From: Mollicutes bacterium
GTDB taxonomy: Bacteria; Bacillota_I; Bacilli_A; RF39; UBA660
Assembly: GCA_003566505.1 (NCBI GenBank)
Contig: PXDA01000081.1
Span: forward strand, 1 to 10,882
DNA: 10,882 bases
Reading direction: 5' to 3'
A program made the translations under genes and the position numbers. The notes beneath the pieces were generated by a model. The model did no database searches. It saw nothing but the letters and a program-made list of their open reading frames with translations, and was not told where the DNA came from. Shown here piece after piece: positions 7,791 through 10,882 of the stretch (the stretch's first letter is position 1; each line of letters starts with the position of its first letter).

Positions 7791-8809
7791 TTTATCAACA
7801 TCGCATCCCCAAACGAAAAAAACCGATATTCATTTTTAATCGCCTCCTCATAAGCATTCAAAATATATTCCCTAGTAGCAAAAGCACTAACCAACATTAG
7901 TAATGTTGACTTTGGCAAATGAAAATTAGTAATTAATCCTGATATCGCTTGAAATTGATATCCTGGATAAATAAAAAGATTAGTAAAACCACTCATGGCT
8001 ACAAATTTTTGCTGTTTTTGATAAACACTTTCTAAAGTGCGCGTTGTCGTTGTTCCCACCGCAATAATACGTTTTTTATTTTTATGTGCCATATTTAAAA
8101 TATTAGCACTTTCCTCTGTTAAAGAAAAAAATTCTTCATGCATATGATGGTCATCCACATTTTCAACAACAACTGGTCGAAAAGTGCCAATACCAACATG
8201 TAACGTTAAATAAACAATTTTTACGCCCTTCTCTTTAATTTTCTCTAACATCGCTTCCGAAAAATGCAAACCAGCCGTTGGTGCCGCGATGCTCCCAATA
8301 TTTTTCGCATAAACAGTTTGATAACGATCTTTAGCATGCAACTTTTTTTTAATATATGGGGGCAAAGGCATATCACCTAATTTTGCTAATATATCTAGGA
8401 GTTTGCCTTGGTAAAAAAATTGCATAATAATAATACCATCTTGCTTTTTTTGCAAACATTTTCCTGATAAACATTCAGCAAAAACTATGATATCACCTTC
8501 TGTAATTTTACGAAAAGGTTTTACTAAACACTCCCATTTATCAGTCGCTTTTTCGCGTACCATTAATATTTCTACTACAGCATCAGTTTCCTCTTTCTTA
8601 CCAATTAAACGTGCCGGAATTACTTTAGTATCATTTAATACTAAAACATCATCTTTATTTAAATAACGCATTATATTACTAAATTTTTCATGCTCTACTG
8701 CACCAGTATGACGATCTAAAATTAATAAACGTGATTCATCACGTTTTTCCAATGGACTTTGTGCTATTAAATGTTCTGGCAATTTATAATCAAACTCTTT
8801 AACTAACAT
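7787..8809 (-). CDS. queA: S-adenosylmethionine:tRNA ribosyltransferase-isomerase (queuosine synthesis)
   Basis: QueA moves the ribosyl part of SAM onto 7-aminomethyl-7-deazaguanine at tRNA position 34, giving epoxyqueuosine. The length of 340 residues is normal. Conserved blocks: VLNDTKVIPARL (57-68), PLPPYI (148-153), AAPTAGLHF (175-183), HVGIGTF (204-210), VGTTTTRTLES (251-261), GLITNFHLP (291-299) and the typical C-terminus FSFGDAMLIK. The ATG at 8809 overlaps the ruvB end by 7 bases, and the TGA stop overlaps the miaA ATG by 4. In Bacillus subtilis the order ruvA-ruvB-queA-tgt is known. Here tgt, which inserts the preQ1 base that QueA needs, is absent and miaA takes the next position. 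Confidence 0.97.
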   Translation of the reverse strand: MLVKEFDYKLPEHLIAQSPLEKRDESRLLILDRHTGAVEHEKFSNIMRYLNKDDVLVLNDTKVIPARLIGKKEETDAVVEILMVREKATDKWECLVKPFRKITEGDIIVFAECLSGKCLQKKQDGIIIMQFFYQGKLLDILAKLGDMPLPPYIKKKLHAKDRYQTVYAKNIGSIAAPTAGLHFSEAMLEKIKEKGVKIVYLTLHVGIGTFRPVVVENVDDHHMHEEFFSLTEESANILNMAHKNKKRIIAVGTTTTRTLESVYQKQQKFVAMSGFTNLFIYPGYQFQAISGLITNFHLPKSTLLMLVSAFATREYILNAYEEAIKNEYRFFSFGDAMLIK

Positions 8810-9798
8810 AATTTATCACTATTTTCTAATGCTAAATGTTGGTATGTTTTTTCCGTAACACACCGTCCTCTTGGCGTTCTTTGTAAAAAACCATTTTGAA
8901 GAAGAAACGGTTCATAAACATCTTCAATTGTAATAACTTCTTCACCAATGCTAGCTGCTAATGCTTCCACACCAACCGGACCGCCATTAAATTTTTCCAC
9001 AATTGCTTTTAATAAACTATAATCAACACTATCCAACCCATATTTATCAACTTGTAATTTCGTTAAAGAATCTTCACAAATTTGATCAGTAATAAAACCA
9101 TCACCTAGTACTAAAGCAAAATCACTGACTCTTTTAAACAATCGATTCGCTATTCGCGGGGTTCCCCGACAACGACCAGCCAAATTATCAACCGCTGGTT
9201 TTTCTATTTCGACATCTAAAACCTTACTGGTGCGCCAAATTATTTTTTGCAATTCGGCAATCGTATAATAATTTAACCGCGCGATAATGCCAAAACGATC
9301 ACGAAGTGACCCTGTTAAATCCCCATAACGGGTGGTTGCTCCCACTAAAGTAAAGGGGGGCAGTTCAATTTTAATATTACGACTGTTAACATCACCAACC
9401 ATAATATCTAAAACACGATCTTCCATAGCGGAATATAAAACTTCCTCAATAAATTTAGGAACCCGATGAATTTCATCAATAAATAAAACATCATTTTCTT
9501 CTAAAGAAGATAACAATGTCGCAATATCACCAATTTTTTCAATTGCAGGACCACTAATTACTTTAATATTACTATTCATTTCATTAGCAACAATATGAGC
9601 CATTGTAGTTTTACCAAGTCCCGGTGGACCATATAATAAAACGTGATCTAAAGCTTCCTCGCGCATTTGCGCTGCTTTTAGAAACACACGTAAGTTTTCT
9701 TTCATTTCTTCCTGCCCTATATATTCATCTAAATTTTGGGGCCGGAGTGTTTGCTCAATATCTTCTTCACTTTTTTTAGCATCTACAATTCTTTCCAT
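8803..9798 (-). CDS. ruvB: Holliday junction branch migration ATPase RuvB
   Basis: RuvB is the hexameric AAA+ motor that RuvA loads on Holliday junctions. The protein has 331 residues, the usual length. Motifs: Walker A GPPGLGKTT (57-65), Walker B LFIDEI with D108/E109 (105-110), sensor 1 GATT (153-156), arginine-finger region LRDRFG (165-170), sensor 2 GTPRIANRL (212-220), and the DNA-binding winged helix GGPVGVEALAASIGEE through LQRTPRGR (272-312). The loop before the arginine finger reads LTGSLRDRFG where most RuvB have a proline before LRDRFG; the catalytic residues are kept. ATG at 9798 follows a perfect AGGAGG by 6 bases. Spacing to ruvA is 10 bases. Stop is TAG, 7 bases inside queA. 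Confidence 0.98.
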   Translation of the reverse strand: MERIVDAKKSEEDIEQTLRPQNLDEYIGQEEMKENLRVFLKAAQMREEALDHVLLYGPPGLGKTTMAHIVANEMNSNIKVISGPAIEKIGDIATLLSSLEENDVLFIDEIHRVPKFIEEVLYSAMEDRVLDIMVGDVNSRNIKIELPPFTLVGATTRYGDLTGSLRDRFGIIARLNYYTIAELQKIIWRTSKVLDVEIEKPAVDNLAGRCRGTPRIANRLFKRVSDFALVLGDGFITDQICEDSLTKLQVDKYGLDSVDYSLLKAIVEKFNGGPVGVEALAASIGEEVITIEDVYEPFLLQNGFLQRTPRGRCVTEKTYQHLALENSDKLC

Positions 9799-9804
9799 AA
9801 CAAA

Positions 9805-9810
9805 CCTCCT
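9805..9810 (-). promoter_or_regulatory. ruvB ribosome binding site fused to the ruvA stop codon
   Basis: The minus strand reads TAGGAGG: the ruvA stop TAG shares two bases with a perfect AGGAGG, 6 bases before the ruvB ATG. Ribosomes ending ruvA stand on the ruvB binding site, which suggests coupled translation of the two subunits. Confidence 0.85.
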
Positions 9811-10345
9811 ATAATAATTTTAATGCCTCTTTTAATTGTTTTTCAATCGGCAAACTTTGATCTATTTTTTTCGCAACTTTATCAATATTACTTTTTTTAT
9901 AACCAAGTGCTTTTAAAGCATCAACCAATTCACTACTTACTTGATAACTATCAGTTGTTAATTTTCCCCGCAAATCTAAAATAATTTGACTTGCCAATTT
10001 TTCACCTATTTTAGGAAAACTAGTTAAAAAACCAACATCCTCTTTTTCAATCGCTTCAATAATAGCCGCACAATCATTATTTAAAAACATGGGCAGAACC
10101 ATGCGACAACCTAATCCTTTAACATTAATTAATTGTAAAAACAAATTTAATTCTTGCAATGAAGCAAAACCAAATAAATTATGTTCATCTTCCCTAATTT
10201 GTTGATAAACATATATTTTAACTTCCGATTCTAACTGATAACGATACGGGTTTGCACAATTAATAATATAACCAACATTATTAACTTCCAGAACAATATT
10301 TCCTGGTTCAATGTCAGTAACTTTTCCTTTTAAATAACGATACAT
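9809..10345 (-). CDS. ruvA: Holliday junction DNA-binding subunit RuvA
   Basis: RuvA binds four-way junctions and loads RuvB. From the ATG at 10345 the protein has 178 residues, shorter than the usual 190-205. It starts MYRYLKGKV as the family does. Parts: OB domain (1-62) with REDEHNLFGF (51-60); helix-hairpin-helix 1 at about 72-84 (VKGLGCRMVLP); helix-hairpin-helix 2 at about 108-120 (FPKIGEKLASQI); a short linker; and the RuvB-contacting C-terminal helices (135-178, VDALKALGYKKSNI). The hairpins differ from the usual GVGPK and PGIGKK-like forms but keep the glycines. An in-frame TTG at 10399 exists, but it is the -35 element of the promoter. AAGGAGAG, 8 bases upstream, supports the ATG. 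First gene of the probable ruvAB-queA-miaA-polC run. Confidence 0.95.
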   Translation of the reverse strand: MYRYLKGKVTDIEPGNIVLEVNNVGYIINCANPYRYQLESEVKIYVYQQIREDEHNLFGFASLQELNLFLQLINVKGLGCRMVLPMFLNNDCAAIIEAIEKEDVGFLTSFPKIGEKLASQIILDLRGKLTTDSYQVSSELVDALKALGYKKSNIDKVAKKIDQSLPIEKQLKEALKLL

Positions 10346-10353
10346 TGCTTTAT

Positions 10354-10361
10354 CTCTCCTT
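10354..10361 (-). promoter_or_regulatory. Ribosome binding site that sets the ruvA start
   Basis: AAGGAGAG on the minus strand, 8 bases before the ATG at 10345. It fixes that ATG as the start, which also gives the standard RuvA N-terminus. Confidence 0.8.
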
Positions 10362-10369
10362 ATGTTATC

Positions 10370-10399
10370 AATATACACCAAAACATATGTTCTTGTCAA
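10370..10399 (-). promoter_or_regulatory. Sigma-A type promoter of the ruvAB-queA-miaA operon
   Basis: On the minus strand a perfect -35 TTGACA (10399-10394) is followed after 18 bases by TATATT (10375-10370, 5 of 6 to TATAAT). Transcription would start near 10363, just ahead of the ruvA ribosome binding site. The promoter begins 11 bases after the stop of the upstream gene. The spacer contains a LexA-like operator. Confidence 0.75.
10380..10393 (-). promoter_or_regulatory. Putative LexA/DinR operator (SOS box) inside the ruvA promoter
   Basis: The minus strand reads AGAACATATGTTTT, with a perfect 10-bp palindrome AACATATGTT. Against the known Bacillus subtilis consensus CGAACATATGTTCG it matches 11 of 14 positions, and it fits the looser form CGAACRNRYGTTYC at 12 of 14. 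The site fills the spacer between -35 and -10, where repressor binding would block RNA polymerase. ruvAB is SOS-controlled in B. subtilis, so the position makes functional sense. The lexA gene itself is not in the window. Confidence 0.7.
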
Positions 10400-10410
10400 A
10401 TGATAATTCC

Positions 10411-10882
10411 TTATTCCTCATCAACAATAACCGCTTGATATGTAATATCTAATTTAGTAATGTTTTCATATTCGTTGTAAAAATATACTTTTACTTGTTT
10501 TAATTTTTCATCATGAAAAATTAGGGACAACTCTATTTCTAAATCATCTTCAAACAATAACTCCGCAACAATTTCTTTTTTTAAAAAATACAGTGATTGT
10601 TTTTCATCACGATCATAATAATAAGTTTCTGCCACCAATTCAGCATTTTTTACAAAACGATTCAACATTACATTATTAAACAACAAGGCTGTTTCTAACA
10701 ATTCATCAAACGTTTTGTCCTCAAGACCTGCTTCTTCCTTTTCATTAGTTACTTCATTATCTATTTCATTTTCAAATTCTTCTTTTTCGTCAGTTACTTC
10801 ATTATCTATTTCATTTTCAAATGCTTCTTTTTCGTCAGTTACTTCATCATCTATTTCTTTTTCTAAAACTTTACTTTCGCCA
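10411..10882 (-). CDS. Unrecognised acidic repeat protein, C-terminal part (cut by window edge)
   Basis: The frame is open from the right edge to a TAA at 10411, giving 156 codons; the start is outside the window. The first 60 visible residues are strongly acidic (28 Asp/Glu) and are built from a 15-residue repeat of the type EIDNEVTDEKEEFEN. The remaining 96 residues form a different, probably folded domain with alternating hydrophobic and charged stretches (IELSLIFHDEKLKQVKVYFY) suggesting beta strands. No signal peptide or membrane segment is visible in this part. A TTG at 10701 could be mistaken for a start, but the frame continues upstream through the repeat, so I treat it as an internal leucine. 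I do not recognise the family. The ruvA promoter begins 11 bases after its stop, so it is probably a separate unit upstream of ruvA. Confidence 0.8.
   Translation of the reverse strand, partial: GESKVLEKEIDDEVTDEKEAFENEIDNEVTDEKEEFENEIDNEVTNEKEEAGLEDKTFDELLETALLFNNVMLNRFVKNAELVAETYYYDRDEKQSLYFLKKEIVAELLFEDDLEIELSLIFHDEKLKQVKVYFYNEYENITKLDITYQAVIVDEE
10747..10881 (-). repeat. 45-bp in-frame tandem repeat, three copies
   Basis: Copies at 10747-10791 and 10792-10836 differ at one base of 45; a third at 10837-10881 matches copy two at 36 of 45. A partial degenerate copy appears to continue at about 10730-10746. The period is 15 codons, so gain or loss of a unit keeps the frame. The array may extend beyond the window. 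Confidence 0.9.

Noticed and set aside
9736..9984. Plus-strand open frame across the ruvA-ruvB junction
   Set aside because: It is antisense to both genes and its hydrophobic composition comes from the AT-rich complement.
10346..10399. Longer RuvA starting at the TTG at 10399
   Set aside because: That TTG is the first three bases of the TTGACA -35 element, and the extra 18 residues are not part of the RuvA family. The ATG at 10345 has a strong ribosome binding site.
10411..10701. Short 96-residue gene starting at TTG 10701
   Set aside because: The frame is open upstream through the acidic repeat to the window edge, so the TTG is more likely an internal leucine of a longer protein.
10730..10881. 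CRISPR-like array
   Set aside because: Copies are directly adjacent with no spacers and keep a coding frame; it is a coding tandem repeat.

Overview
This is an AT-rich bacterial window (about one quarter to one third G+C in the lines I counted) in which every supported gene lies on the minus strand, so the biological order runs from base 10882 down to base 1. PolC-type DNA polymerase III, strong AGGAGG-type ribosome binding sites, TTG/GTG/ATG start candidates and a Bacillus-type LexA box point to a low-GC Gram-positive lineage (Bacilli or a relative of the Mollicutes). UGA appears to be a normal stop: polC and queA both end at TGA exactly where their families end. The window is therefore best read with the standard bacterial code, not the Mycoplasma/Spiroplasma code. 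I cannot name a species.

Layout in transcription order. (1) 10882-10411: the 3' end of an unrecognised acidic protein with a 45-bp in-frame tandem repeat. (2) 10399-10346: a short intergenic region with a consensus-like sigma-A promoter whose spacer holds a near-consensus LexA/DinR operator, followed by a strong ribosome binding site. (3) 10345-6921: ruvA, ruvB, queA and miaA, separated by 10 bases or overlapping. (4) 6891-969: polC, hemW and a small HD-domain phosphohydrolase, also overlapping. (5) 910-1: the N-terminal 303 codons of an unrecognised five-helix membrane protein that continues past the window.

How the genes fit together. RuvAB drives Holliday-junction branch migration and PolC is the replicative polymerase, so there is a replication/repair theme. 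QueA and MiaA modify tRNA anticodon loops (queuosine at position 34, isopentenyl-adenosine at 37). HemW is a radical SAM heme chaperone-like protein. The gaps are small (largest inside the run: 29 bases between miaA and polC, 58 before the membrane protein), so a transcript starting at the ruvA promoter could carry the whole set. The clearest regulatory signal is the LexA-like box between -35 and -10 of ruvA. It predicts SOS control of ruvAB and possibly of tRNA modification genes and polC downstream.

Most of the window is conserved housekeeping sequence. I saw no mobile element, CRISPR array, tRNA or rRNA gene. The parts not explained by known families are the two edge genes: the acidic repeat protein and the membrane protein.
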